Both the position numbers and the translations under genes were made by a program. A stretch of 64,000 bases of DNA, taken from the NCBI GenBank assembly GCA_949358305.1, contig OX442316.1, forward strand, positions 17,670,001 through 17,734,000. The letters are read 5' to 3'. Of the stretch, positions 1 to 11,960 are shown one piece after another. The notes under the pieces are model-generated. The model saw only the letters and a program-made list of their open reading frames with translations, was not told the origin of the DNA and searched no databases. The first letter of the stretch is position 1, and every line of letters begins with the position of its first letter. This stretch comes from Strigamia acuminata (taxonomy: Eukaryota; Arthropoda; Chilopoda; Geophilomorpha; Linotaeniidae).

Positions 1-87
1 GAAAATTTATACATTACAAATGAATACTAACGGAATACTAACAGAATCTGCAGAAAAAAGTTCAAATTGGCAAAAGTGTGCTGTAGG

Positions 88-238
88 CATATAGTTGACA
101 GCACATTGGAAAACCATTGTTTATTCTAGTTCTATCAGAATACAAATTGCCAAACTTGGCATACAAACAATACAAACCATGACTAACAAACTACAAACGC
201 TTCAGCCATTTCTGAAACAATGTGCTGTCAACTATATG
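88..238. repeat. Small inverted-repeat (foldback) element
   Basis: Perfect 20-bp inverted arms at 88-107 and 219-238 (left arm begins CATATAGTTGACAG) flank a 111-bp AT-rich spacer with no ORF. The shape is that of a short MITE or foldback repeat. No target-site duplication is evident next to the arms, so the true ends are uncertain. Confidence 0.6.
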
Positions 239-1149
239 GACGTCAGTTGCACCTAAAACATTTCAAACATTTGCAACTTAGCTCGTTTTGGTCCGATTTG
301 AAGACCGTAAAGCGGCAAACGCAAAACTAAGCGCCGCTATTATAGAACGATTAGATAAATCGCGGGTGACATTTTCGTCGTGGTGTTTGTCGGCGTGGTT
401 TGGCCGGGATGTAAGAAAGGGTCTTCAATCATTCGAGAATTGAGTGTTTGCGTCTGTCAGTGTGAGAATTTCACTTTGCCTAATAAACAAGAGTGATTTA
501 AACGAGCACGGGGTTTTGAGGGCAATGTGAAGGTGATATTTTGCAAAGTTGTCAACCCAGCCCACTGAGCGTTGAGAGTAATGAACTGGGAGCGGTGGGT
601 GGTGGATTGGATCGGGGAAAATTAGTAAGGCACGCGAGCTCTGATGTCACGGAATGAATCATTAATTTCGGTCAAATTGATTTCACCACCTTGGGTTTGT
701 GTCGACTGTTGACTGCATCGCTGCAGTTTCGGTAGTTAAAAAAATATTTCTATTTTAGTGGGAATGAATTATTGAGGGGTGAGGAATGGCAATTAGGGGA
801 CGTGGAACAGGACGTATTGAATGGATATTTAAGTAATTAAAAGACGTGCTTTGCAACATTTATGGGGAGGGGAGATCGATGAATTAAAAAAAGATGATGA
901 AATGTAAAGGTTTGAATAAATAAAAAGGAAATGATTTAGTAATTGTGGTGATGATAATAATTAAAGTTGATTATTATGGTTGGTGTAAAACAGTTGGGGG
1001 TGGGGGAGAGGGGGTTAGAGGGATTAGGAAGGTAAATAATTGAGTTTGTTTATTTTTGTAAGCATTGATTATACACTGGTTGGAATCTGGGCAAGGGAAA
1101 AAAGGTCGATGAAAAACACTCGGTAAAATTCAATAAGTGATGGGGAAAA
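239..1149. other. Non-coding stretch with a G-quadruplex motif
   Basis: No ORF of credible length. Some CpG-containing sequence lies at about 300-420. A canonical G4 motif lies at 996-1022 on the plus strand: four G tracts of 5, 5, 5 and 3 bases separated by loops of 1, 3 and 5 bases. Nothing else is recognised. Confidence 0.5.
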
Positions 1150-1580
1150 GGTTCAAAAGAAATTTATACGATTCAAAATTTGTTCAAAAATTCAAAATTT
1201 GTTCAAAAATTCAAAATTTGTTCAAAAATTCAAAATTTGTTCGAAAATTCAAAATTAGTTCAAAAATTTAAAATTTGTTCAAAAATTCAAAATTTGTTCA
1301 AAAATTTAAAATTTGTTGAGAAATTCAAAAATTGTTGAGAAATTCAAAATTTGTTCGAAAATTCAAAATTTGTTCAAAACTTCAAAATTTATTCAAAAAT
1401 TCAAAATCTGTTTAAAAATTCAAAATTTGTTCAAAAATTCAAAATTTGTTCAAAAATTCAAAATTTGTTCAAAAATTCAAAATTTATTCAAAAATTCAAA
1501 ATTTGTTCGAAAATTCAAAATTTGTTCGAAAATTCAAAAATTGTTGAGAAATTCAAAATTTGTTCAAAAATCCAATATTA
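1150..1580. repeat. 18-bp AT-rich minisatellite
   Basis: More than 20 tandem copies of an 18-bp unit close to TTCAAAAATTCAAAATTTG, with scattered substitutions such as TTCGAAAATT and TTGAGAAATT. The unit is a multiple of three, so the array stays open in several frames as repetitive pseudo-proteins (IQNLFKNSKFVQ-like). These are artefacts of the repeat, not genes. Confidence 0.95.
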
Positions 1581-3271
1581 ATTGAACCAATTTCAAGAAA
1601 AAAACAAAAATTTCATAAAAACCAAAGAAAAAATAGAAAAATTTCACGAAATCCAAACAAAAAAATTGAAACGTAAACAAAACTTTTGAATATCCTTTTA
1701 GAAACATCACCAATAACTGTATCCGATTGAGAATGACATGATAAAACTGTTATCAATCATTCATTCTCCACTCTCCAAATCGGACATTTGCTCACATTTC
1801 TTCTACATCCCAACTCGCCATCCTTCACTCCAGACTGGACACACCACAGCACTGGCGGCACGCTTTTGCCTTCCCGCTTTGACGGATTTGACACGAAAAA
1901 AAAGAAAAAATCGGATTACAAACCATAAACAAGAGGGCTCGAAAAAAAAATTGACGACACACCATAAATATATTCACTTTGAAATGAAAACGGGGGATTA
2001 GTGGCCATAAAGATCATCATTTTAAATTCCTAAACGAAACCTATAAATAAATAAAAAAGATAAAGAAGAAAGATAAAAAGAAAAGAAAAAATCATAAAAT
2101 TTTTTTTCGATATAGGAAATGAAAATACGTATTATGAGTTAAAGGCATCCTTCAAACAAAAAGGAAAAAAAGACGTAAAAAAAAGTGAAAGGAGGAAAGC
2201 AATAATGTGAATGATGAGGAGGAAAAAATAGAGAAAAAGAAAATGGTGGGCGGAAAAAATGTTGACAGGCGTGGAATGAATAGTGAGTATAACTTGGCCA
2301 CTTGAGGAATGACCCGCGAAGTCGTAGAACTGTCAGGACGGGGCCGAAGAGAAATTGTACCTTTAATCGTGTGATGAGAAGATGGGAAATATTGTTTGAG
2401 GTTTTTTTTTCTTTCTCCTGCCAAGGGACGATTTATGGATGTTGTTTTTTTTCCTTTCGACTGAATGCGGAATGAGATGGGATGGGTGTGTATACATCAC
2501 GCCAAGTATGACGTGTTTATTGAGATGGGAGGGGGTTTTATGTGTCACGTAGTTGACCTCTTTGAAGAGGAGAAAGCGAGCGGTCATTTTGCGTGGGGAC
2601 TGGGGGGAAATGATCACTTTGTTTTGTCAGTCAGAGACGATTGTTATGAAGGATGTTGGAGTGTTGTTCGGTCTGTTCTGGCCACTCGTGTGGCTTGGAG
2701 GTGGACTGAGTGAATTGAGCAGAACTAATTGAATTAAATCGTGTAAGAGTGAGTGCATTATTGTGTTGCTATCGCACAATCGTGCAAATCAGTTGGTGAA
2801 ACGCGTTATGTATTCGCCAATAGGTGCAGTGTTTTAGTTTATGGTGGCGTGTACTGAATGGAATTTGTGATTTCAGCTTGGCATTATTAAATGTTGTTTG
2901 TTGGATTATGAAATTAAATTGAGCGCTAGTTGGGAGGTGTTATCAACGCAGGATGACCAATGGTCAGGCCATTTGTAATCGTCGGGAAAGTTGAGCTACT
3001 TGTTTGGGATTCAGAAGATTACGATGAAAAATTCATGAAGATTACAATTTAATTTTTGATCGAAGTTTCTGTTCACAATAAGGGGTTTCATTAAATGAGC
3101 GATTATTGTGATTAGTTGATTATTGCAATTTTCAATCCACTTTCTTCTTAGCAATTTACGCGCGAAATACTGCGCGATTTTCTGCTTTTTGCGTGATTGC
3201 GGAACAACAATCGTAGGTTATGGTGTGACGGTTACTGTATGGAAATAAATGTCAATATTACCACTAGAGTG
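1581..3271. other. Non-coding intergenic stretch
   Basis: A-rich and T-rich tracts, with no ORF resembling a known protein and no recognisable repeat. Short open frames here show low-complexity composition and no conserved motif. Confidence 0.5.
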
Positions 3272-3402
3272 TGCTAGTCCAGGGGTCGGCAACCTTTTGA
3301 GACGGAAGAGCCAAAAGTTACAATTTAGGATTAGGATTAGGATTAGGTCTATAGGTATCTTGACATCGAAAGAGTCGCAGGTTACCGACCCCTGTGCTAG
3401 TC
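3272..3402. mobile_element. hAT-type MITE with intact 8-bp TSD
   Basis: A 115-bp element at 3280-3394 begins CAGGGGTCGGCAACC and ends GGTTACCGACCCCTG, which are imperfect inverted repeats. It is flanked by a perfect 8-bp duplication, TGCTAGTC, at 3272-3279 and 3395-3402. The CAGGGGTCGGCAA terminus and 8-bp TSD are hallmarks of hAT elements. It is far too short to encode a transposase, so it must be non-autonomous. Inside is a short GGATTA tandem run at about 3327-3352. The intact TSD suggests a fairly recent insertion. Confidence 0.9.
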
Positions 3403-6400
3403 CATAACACATTGGGACAAAAAATACCGATCCGCTACGGTAGTGTTCTTTGATGAATATTCGAATAGATGGTGTTGGATACAAAAGAGTGGACTCGGGA
3501 CATGGCCATTGATTGACAGCTTATTTGCATGAGTGTTTATTTTAGTACATGACACAGATGGTGCTGCAATCGGCAGCGTCACAAATTAACATAAGACAGG
3601 ATTTGAATGCGGAACATTCCAAATAATTTGAGAAGTGCTGGTATGCGCAACATACCTTCGACTTTATGCAGTGCTGTAGTTGGCTGTATGCTGTACACCT
3701 TCAGCTTTTCTTCCGACTACGCACTGCTATAAGTCATCACACAGATAAGCTGCAACTCGAGGTCTGAGTGTGCCACAGATAAGCCAGCGTTTATTTAAAC
3801 AGTAGTTGCGCAAACCAGTGGTGCGTTTTGGCATATGTTAAAACCTTTTGTTGCATTAAATTAGATACGCAGTTTCTGAATTCTCGTAATTAAAATAAAG
3901 TAATCTCTGATGAAAAACTAATTGAAATTTTGACTTATCTTGATATTTTGCCGAGACGAATAAAAACCATGTTTTTTTGGTAAAGGCAAGATTTATTGTG
4001 TTAAAAAAAGGGTTTGCATTTCTTAAAACAGTAACCAAAGGTTATAATTGAGAAAATGATATTGGCTTCCCTGCACGACTTTGCGCATCGATGCACGTCC
4101 CTTTGCTCCTAAAACACACTGGTTTTCACACAGTTTAGTCATGGAGATTGATGGTGATTGGTGGGTGTGGTCATGTAACATTGTTTTTTTAGAATTGTAG
4201 CATTGAAAATCAATTAAAATTTATCTTGAGGGGGGAGTAAGCTAAAAGCTTAGCTGTGTACTTTCCCATGCACTTCACGTTGCTTTTATCGCGTCGAATG
4301 CAATTTTGGACGGATGCAATGTGGTCTATGTTTTTTACAACTTGTTTATGATGATACGAAAAAAATTGTAAAAAATATCATGTTTACTATTAATTCTTGT
4401 GGGATTTTCACGTTTGATAGCCTTCGTATAAAGAATGTGCATATCAAAGTTTGTGCACGGATGAAATTCGGTCCAAGAAAAATTGGAAAAATTTCAAAAT
4501 TCTTGGTTGAACCTTTCTATTCCCGGGCAGAGGTAATTCTGGCTGCGGTCGAGGAAAGTTAACTTGTTTCACCTCCATTTCACTGCTGGAAATAAATTTT
4601 CATTGCTGTTGGTCGCTGTACAAGACATGAGCTAATGTTTAATGTAACTTTTTAATTTTGAAGAAAAAGCTTTTTGACCTTGACAGTCATCAGCTTTCAT
4701 GTTTTACTGCATAACTCTCTGCACTGGCAAGGTAGGTGTACTTAAAGGGGCCGCGACCTCTTGGTTGTGCACTCTTCAAACGTATGCACGATTGTATTAT
4801 GCATGCTCACGTATGCTTTAGTGGTGGGAGAACTGAAGATGAAAGTTTTCTGGGCGCACAGAAACCAATGGGGGTTTAAAAACTATGGACGATTGATCTC
4901 GCCCGGATCTGCGGTGTGTTTTGAAGGATAAATTGCTGTCTGCGTACACCCAAACGCGACTAATACATGAGTTTTAGAAATAATTATTCCAAATGTTCCA
5001 AATTTCCTGTGACTGTATAATGTCGGGAATAAAAACAGATAATAATAATTAATTAGCAATTACAATTATTTTTTTCTATTTTTTTTATTTTTTATTTGTT
5101 TATTTCTTAAAACTTTTTCCAGACACTAATTTAGTGACTTCCTCTGGTGTCTGTTTTTGGCGAAGGCCTCATAAGCACACATACACAATAAAAAAGGCAA
5201 AAATAGATACTTTCATGTTACATATCGTTAAAAAAGACACAAATCGCCGTTTTTTCCGGAAAAATGGCGATTTATGCAATTATTTACTCATTTTTTCATT
5301 TTCGGAAAACATGCATTTATAGCCAATTTCGTCTTTTTATTGAATAAAAATAATTCATATGCATTTATGCGTTTATCCGGGCCCTAATAATAAATGTAAA
5401 GCATTTTGCAGTATTAAGTACTCCGTATATTATTTGTGCATTAAATAATGCATTTCATAATATGATTGACAAATAATAGTATTTAATAAAACATTTAACA
5501 AAATGTATTATGATGACACCCAAAGGATTTGAAAATACATTGCAATGGGATTGGAATATAGGAAACAGATGGTGTCGTCTGGTGGTCTGGTTAAATTCTA
5601 ATTGTGTAATAGATGGTGTGTTGGTACTTGCTGTCTCATTCAGCCATTTTGCTTGTGGTGGAAATTGGAGTGTGCACATCCGAAAATCAACTTTTAAAGA
5701 CGTCAGCATGTGCTAAGACTTTGGTTTGTTGCTGCTCGTTTAAAATGTTCACTTGATACTTTGTTTTTGACTTCAAGCTTGAATTACGAAGCCGGAAGCT
5801 GTTGGTTTTCGATTTCTTGACTCAAGCGACGTAAAATTGTTGCGAAAAGTTTGTTACGAAAGTTCATACATATAATTTTTCATGGTGTTATGGAAGAAGA
5901 ATTGTAAATATAATTATTTTTTGACGCGTAGAAAAAGTCAATTTTGTAAACGAAAAGAAAGATTTGCTTGGAACAATTGGTTGCTGGGGAAAGTAATGTA
6001 ATTGAAATTTTTGGCATTGTATTTTGTTTTTCATTTTCTTTTTAATTTAAAAAATATTTAATTGCTTTCATTCCCATGATTAGTATTATTTTTTAATTCT
6101 GTTTGTGTTTTCAAGCTGACTTATAATTATTTTTTTTTTGTTAATTAGATTTAGTTTGAGTTAAATTTTCACGTTTTCTTTAAAATGTCATCTAAAATTG
6201 GCCATTCATATTAATTTAAAACGTGCACAAAAACTTTAAGGCCTAATGCAACACGGATTCACATTTAGAAGAAAAAAAATTTAAAAACGCAAATGGTTGC
6301 AATTTTTTTTTTTTCTTCTTTTGCACTTTTTAAACTTAATGGGGAAAAAAATGTACACGAAAGGATTTTCTTTTTCATACGTGAAATTCGCATCAAATAT

Positions 6401-6716
6401 ACATAAAAGTTGCACACTTGTTACCAAAGGTGGGTAAAATGACCAACAAATCATTAAATTAACTCAAGTTTTGTGTCTGCACTTACACTCGAGTGTTCGT
6501 ACATCTGATAGTCACGTTTAACTCAAGACATCAATTTCTTATGTTGTTTTATTGCTAATCTTAACGGATGAGTTTAAGACATGGCTTTTGGGTGCAGTTT
6601 GCATAATCAATATTTTAGGAATGAATTTCTCAGTATATGAGGACATAACAACACTTTTACTGTATTTCTTAAAGAGTTTGATGTCACGAAACGAAACAGG
6701 CAAAATTCCAGTAGCC
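3403..6716. other. Non-coding intergenic stretch
   Basis: AT-rich, with poly-T and poly-A runs near 5070-5100 and 6300. Longest frames are below 90 codons, with no recognisable motifs. No tRNA-like cloverleaf or splice-bounded coding segment was seen. Confidence 0.45.
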
Positions 6717-6850
6717 AGGGGTGGACAAAACTAAAAATAATTCAGGAGCCCCTTTTTCTCAGGAGCCAGCATATCTATTTTGCAAATACCGGTTAAGAAA
6801 TTCAGGCGCCAGGTAAAAATTTCAGGCGCCGTGGTGACTGGGCGCCCAGT
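6717..6850. mobile_element. Possible hAT terminus with TTCAGGxGCC repeats
   Basis: CAGGGGTGGACAAAAC at 6717 resembles hAT terminal repeats. It is followed by four degenerate (A)TTCAGGAGCC / TTCAGGCGCC motifs up to about 6830. No matching right end and no TSD were found, so this would be a truncated or decayed copy. Confidence 0.3.
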
Positions 6851-7284
6851 ATTTGTGTGTGTCTATCCTGCCTGTAACATCATACCGCATGTTGTCAATG
6901 ATAGCAGGCTGTATTAGCCAGCAGATAGCCAAGATACTCAAGATTGGACCAATATTGGACCTATATACAACGCTATCCCCATATGGAATTATATTGAGAT
7001 GTATTTTGAAATGAATTGGGTTTTGCAAGAATACATTTTGTAATACGATGAAATGCATTATTTAATGAACAAATACTTAATTCCACAAAACGCTATATAC
7101 TTTGGAATGCATTAAATTGAAAGCAATATATTGTAAAGTATATTTTTGAATCTTATGGATCTGGATTGCGAGAATTGAAATGATTTTCATTGGTTATACA
7201 TGCAGTCATTTTTTTTTTAAAAACAAATTTTTTATTCCCACATGTCTTCATTGATATCTTCTGAATATAACGATCTGTGGGACT

Positions 7285-7460
7285 ACTTTCTTGAGAACTC
7301 AACCTTGGATTCACACCGACAACTTGGAAAACCACAGAAAGCCCTGTTGCGGTGGGTGGCAGGTTTTCCTGCCGTACAAACAGTACCTAAATCAAACAAG
7401 GATGTAGAAACAACTGGGATTCCTAGTACTGACCAGACCCAATGCTGCTTAACTGGTGTG
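7285..7460 (-). repeat. Dispersed repeat family R1, inverted copy
   Basis: Read on the minus strand, this segment aligns by eye with 21180-21330 (shared GGTACTGTTT, then GGCA, then GTGGTTTTCC) and with 55045-55140 (shared AGTTAAGCAGCATTGGG). It belongs to a diverged interspersed repeat with at least five copies in the window. No poly(A) tail, tRNA-like promoter or coding capacity was seen, so its class is unknown. Confidence 0.55.
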
Positions 7461-9419
7461 TTCTAATGGGAACTGGTGATGAGCATGGTGAGCCGTTCCT
7501 TTTCCAGTTTTGAATTGCAAATTGTCAATTTGTCGTTCTCTTCCTGTACGGCTGGATCTTCGCAAAAACCAACGTTATTAATATTAATGCTCTTCTTGCA
7601 CATGAGACTGTATATTTGTATATTGGTGTTGCTGTGTCAGACTTGCTATCTCCGTTTGGCGGTCCCTATCTCTCCAGTCCCCAATAGAATAGTGTAGTTC
7701 AATTTATTTCTAAAAAAAAGACACATTGTATCGATTCGAGTTTAAACAACACTATCTTCCTTCTTGTCCATCTGATACATTGCAACATGTTGGGAGGAAT
7801 AAAAAAAAGGTGGGGTTTTGGGGAAAAGGGATTCGCTATCACGAGTCAATCCCTGAGGTGTCTTGAGAGACGTCACGTGATAAACGACTCGAGAGCGTTG
7901 TGTGATTTCCTGTTTTATGGCTTTTGGGTTACCAAACTCACCGCCAGGTGCACGCAATGCGAGGTTTGAAATGTAGAGATTATCGAATACGTATAATGTG
8001 GGCGCATGAGTGTGGTGCATAATATAGGATGAATGTGCAACGCCCTGCAGTGCATTCTGCAGGAGAGTATGATAATACAGAGTGTGTGGCATGTACTTTA
8101 GCCATGTGTTAAGTTGTGACAGATTTATGCTATACTTTGCAATAGCCTAACATAAAAGTGGAGCAATTTGGACGTTGATAGAAACACTTAAGCTAATGTC
8201 ATGTTTGTATTAAAAAAAACAAAGCTAAAACTGAGTTTGTTGAATGAGATTGATTTGATTTTACTTTATCTGGTCTAGTGTTCTCACCTAGTGGCAAAAC
8301 ATGAAATTACTCACAATTTGAATTGTCAATGGACTAAGTGCAAAGGCGAAGTAAACTGCCGCAGTTTGCTTAAACCGGGGTTTCTATTGGTATTTTAACA
8401 AAGGATATTAACGAAAGCCAAGTTACCAACTTGTATGAAAGCATGCATGTAAACACATTTAAGTTGAAGCCATCAAAACTTATATGATAAAAGTGACGGT
8501 TTAATGTTTTACTTATATGTTTACACATGTCTAAATTACGAAGAGTTTATTTTTAATAGACACTAGTTTCGACGAGAGAATGCTGTGAGATGAACTTTGG
8601 AATGCAAGCTCATATCTAGAGGGCCACTAAATTAAAGGAAAAGGGCGTACAAGTGGAAAAATGTTGCCAAAGGTCATTAAGTAAATGTAACCCAGTGAAC
8701 ACTGCAAGCAATCCTTTCGCCTTAATTTACGTGATGTCTTGGATTCCACAGATCACTATTCAACCTGTGGTTAACTTAAGGAGCAGCCAAAACACATATC
8801 AATTGTGTAGTTTTGTGCAACAATCTTTCTTGTTAAGGCTGCTCTGTCACACTCGTATTTGTATTTTTGTATTTTGTGTTCTGTGGGATGATTTACTCGA
8901 GGACCCAATCAAAATCGATCGTCAAGTCTTTCGCTCTAATTAGTGGCATCCGTTTTGTTTGAATTTGCATTTTTCCAGGATTGAATGTAGTTTTTCGAAC
9001 TTCCGTCGTTTTTTTTTAGCACTACATGTGATTTCGCTTTGTGATTGGTTTCCGGTCACGGACAACACGGTTCCCAAATAACCCGCTTAGTGCAACTCAT
9101 GTCAGGAGGAGTTGGTGGTTCCGGAAGTCACCTTGAGGAACCAATGGGAAAGGTGCAAGTGTGACGAATTTTTCCTTCCACGATGACTTCACCTGAGCAA
9201 CACCAGACGTTTGGCACAGAACATGAACACAACTTTACTGCATCGTGGTCGAGTACAGAGTGCCAGGCAACAACAGTTTTGCCTTTTAGTTTCTTGGTAA
9301 CAATGAAAGGCTTCGATTTGGACCACTACAAGACAAGTATCTTGGTCCTTCTCCACTCTTGTTCAATGTGGCGACGTTGTTAAGCAGGCCTACCGCATGA
9401 AAATAGAATTCTTTTGTTT
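7461..9419. other. Non-coding intergenic stretch
   Basis: The largest open frame (7742-8092, minus strand, 116 codons) has no domain signature. Nothing else is recognised. Confidence 0.45.
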
Positions 9420-9510
9420 AGGGTCGTATTTTGGTGCCCTATGGGTGGGAGGCGCCTTTGTTTGGGCTTGTATTTCGACGCTCCCATGTTGCATGGATGT
9501 GTTGCAAAAC
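9420..9510 (+). repeat. Dispersed repeat R1, 3' fragment
   Basis: The string TTTGTTTGGGCTTGTATTTC, followed by a CGCTCC...TTGCATG(A/G)ATGTGTTGC segment, also occurs at 21462-21515. This ties the segment to the downstream half of the R1 copy there. Partial copy only. Confidence 0.5.
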
Positions 9511-9642
9511 CTGCACAACTGGACACGGTGGCCCTGCTCGTCTTCCCCTAACAACAGTATTAAAAGATAGGCTGGGCAAATAGTGATGGGTAAACTTAAA
9601 ACGGCTAAACTGAAGGAAAATTTTTTTTGTCCACGACTGTAC

Positions 9643-9927
9643 AGTACTATCCGCACCCATGTGTATTGGGCCGCATGTATTTAAGGCAATTAGCATGGTG
9701 GCCAAATACACTTGTGCCAAGTAGCGCATATTCAAATGGACATAATTTTTGACCCATTTAAGTTAAAAATTCATTTTTTAAAAAAAATAAATCCCAATGT
9801 TTGTTCTTTAAGCTACATTTATTTGTTTTGATAAGAAGCATTTATTAGGGTTTGAATTTCACCATTTTATTTTTTTTAACATTAAAAAATACATGTGGCC
9901 CAATACACATGGGCGCGGGTAGTATAC
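9643..9927. mobile_element. MITE with ~40-bp terminal inverted repeats
   Basis: The arms at 9643-9682 and about 9887-9926 are imperfect inverted repeats, sharing for example ACCCATGTGTATTGGGCC on the left and its complement on the right, with only a few mismatches. The roughly 204-bp spacer is AT-rich and non-coding. The termini do not match the hAT elements in this window. A clear TSD is not visible. Confidence 0.7.
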
Positions 9928-11394
9928 ACGTGCCGTGCGTCTGGCGCTATCTGGACGATCTTAAGTCCAGATGACGTCCGTCCACTCACTGCTTTCGAGG
10001 GTTGTTTTAATCAGCACAGAATTTATGCAGTTTTGCAAACTAAATGAGTGGCAGGGCTTCAGTGACCATGTGGTGGGCTTCGCACAGCACAATGGCAAGC
10101 CTTTCAGCAAGAGTATTTTTTTGGATTAAACTGTTGTGGTCAAATATAATTAAGTTCTGGTGAGTTTGAATGGTTCGAAAAGTGAAAAAGGTTTCATCCA
10201 TTGTCGGAAATGGCCTCCTATTATATCCCTTTGGCGGTTTGGTGCCCACATTCTGTTGTGTAATTGCCAACAGTGCTGAGTTTGCCCCCGATTTGCCAAC
10301 TACGCTTTTCTTTTCTTACTTTAATGCTGACCAACAAAACCTACATGATGCCTTTCTTCTATTTCCTGTGTCGTCTTTTTTTGCTTAAATTTTTGTTTTG
10401 TCCTATAAAATCGATCTGGGAACATCTCTCCACGCGAATTTTACTGGTTTATGCGTTTTTGATTTTTTTTTTTTTTGAAATATAAAATTCTCTTTTTTTA
10501 GCTTTTATCTCAAGCGCTTTTGATGGGAGATTTGTGTTTTTTTGGGTGGGGGGTTTAAAGGAAATGGTTGAGTGATGGTGGAATGTGTTACCTAAGCCTA
10601 CTACTAGAAAAGGAGGGGGAAAAGGATATAAAATTCTTTTTCTTTCTTTCCAAGATGGTGATCTGCTCACAACCCATAATGCCCTTAGCACTGATTGGAT
10701 TTCGTATAAGCGAGGCTCAAGCCACCTGTCTGCAAGAAATTTTTTTTTTTTTCGATTTTTTTTTTTTTTTTTTTTTTATTTCTGGTCACAGAACGGTCAA
10801 TATCAGACGCTATTCGATTTGGAATCTCTCACCTCAGGGCCATGAGTTGCGAAGATTGAATTTGGTTTTTGGGTCGGTGTTTGGCTTTTGTCGTAAATTA
10901 CGAAAGGATGTCAAGCGTCAAATGACGGTGGTGGTCCCTGGTGGGTGATAAAGGGTTACCATTGAGAGCAATTGGGAAATGATGTGTTCTGTTTTGCAAT
11001 TAAATGGGAAATGGGATTGGTATTGACAGGTTTTGTGCTCGGAAATGATTGGAATGTGTTAATAGGGTTTATCAGATGTGGGTGTGCGGTGTTCTTTTGA
11101 GGCTAATCTGACTGTTGATTGAAATTTGCAGCGGGAGGAAAATGATTTGTGTGAAATTGGTTGCATTTGTTTGGTATTCAAGGAATTTTTTGGTAGGTAA
11201 TTCGATTGGTTAGGTGTGCATTTGCACTTAGAATGTAGTGCACTTAGTGTTAATCCTGTTAGCAGAATAAACAATAAAAAAAATGATCGGAGTTGGATCG
11301 GGTGGGATTTATGAAGATTTGCTGTATTTTTGGATTTTTTAAATTTTAGTTGGGCTTTTTTTGAAAAGTTTTCTCGATTTTTTTTTTAAAAAAA
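9928..11394. other. Non-coding stretch with poly-T tracts
   Basis: Contains long T runs at about 10740-10780 and no gene-like ORF. Overlapping frames of 126 and 86 codons at 10568-10948 are driven by poly-phenylalanine from the T runs and are not credible. Confidence 0.45.
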
Positions 11395-11960
11395 GTTTCT
11401 GGATTTTTTTGTATTTTTTTTTAAAAAAAGTTTCTGGATTTTTTTGTATTTTTTTTTAAAAAAAGTTTCTGGATTTTTTTGTATTTTTTTTTAAAAAAAA
11501 GTTTCTGGATTTCTGGGATTTTTAAAAAAAATGTCTTTTGGATTTCTTGGATTTTTTTATAAATGAATTCTACAAAATTCTGGATTTCTTGGAATTTTTT
11601 ATAAAAGAATTCTACAAAATTCTGGATTTTTTGGATTTTTTAAATTTGATTTCTGGATATCTTGGATTTTTTAAAGAAAAAAATCTTTTCTGGGTTTTTC
11701 AGATTTAAAAAAATTAACTTTTTTAGATTTCTTGGATTTTTGTAAAAACTAATCTGGATTTCTTAAATTTTTTTTTTTAAGAAAAACCTTTTCTGGTTTT
11801 CTTGGATTTTAAAATAAACTTTTCTGGATTTCTTGGATTTTTGTACAAATCTTTTCTGGATTTTTCTTAGGATTTCCTGTTTTACGGAATACCTAAGATT
11901 TCCTGTTTGTTTTTTCGGAATTATTAAGATTTGCTGGATTTCCTAAATTTTGTTTTAAGA
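11395..11960. repeat. 35-bp T-rich tandem repeat plus degenerate tail
   Basis: Three near-identical 35-bp units (GTTTCTGGATTTTTTTGTAT core followed by T and A runs) occupy 11395-11500. They are followed by a degenerate tail of TTCTGGATTTCTTGGATTTT-like units to about 11960. Low-complexity minisatellite. Confidence 0.85.

Noticed and set aside
1313-1585. Two overlapping 76-90 codon frames with repeated IQNLFKNSKF strings
   Set aside because: Pure translation of the 18-bp minisatellite; both frames are open only because the unit is a multiple of three.
10568-10948. 126-codon frame containing FFFFDFFFFFFF
   Set aside because: Created by poly-T tracts; no protein-like composition.
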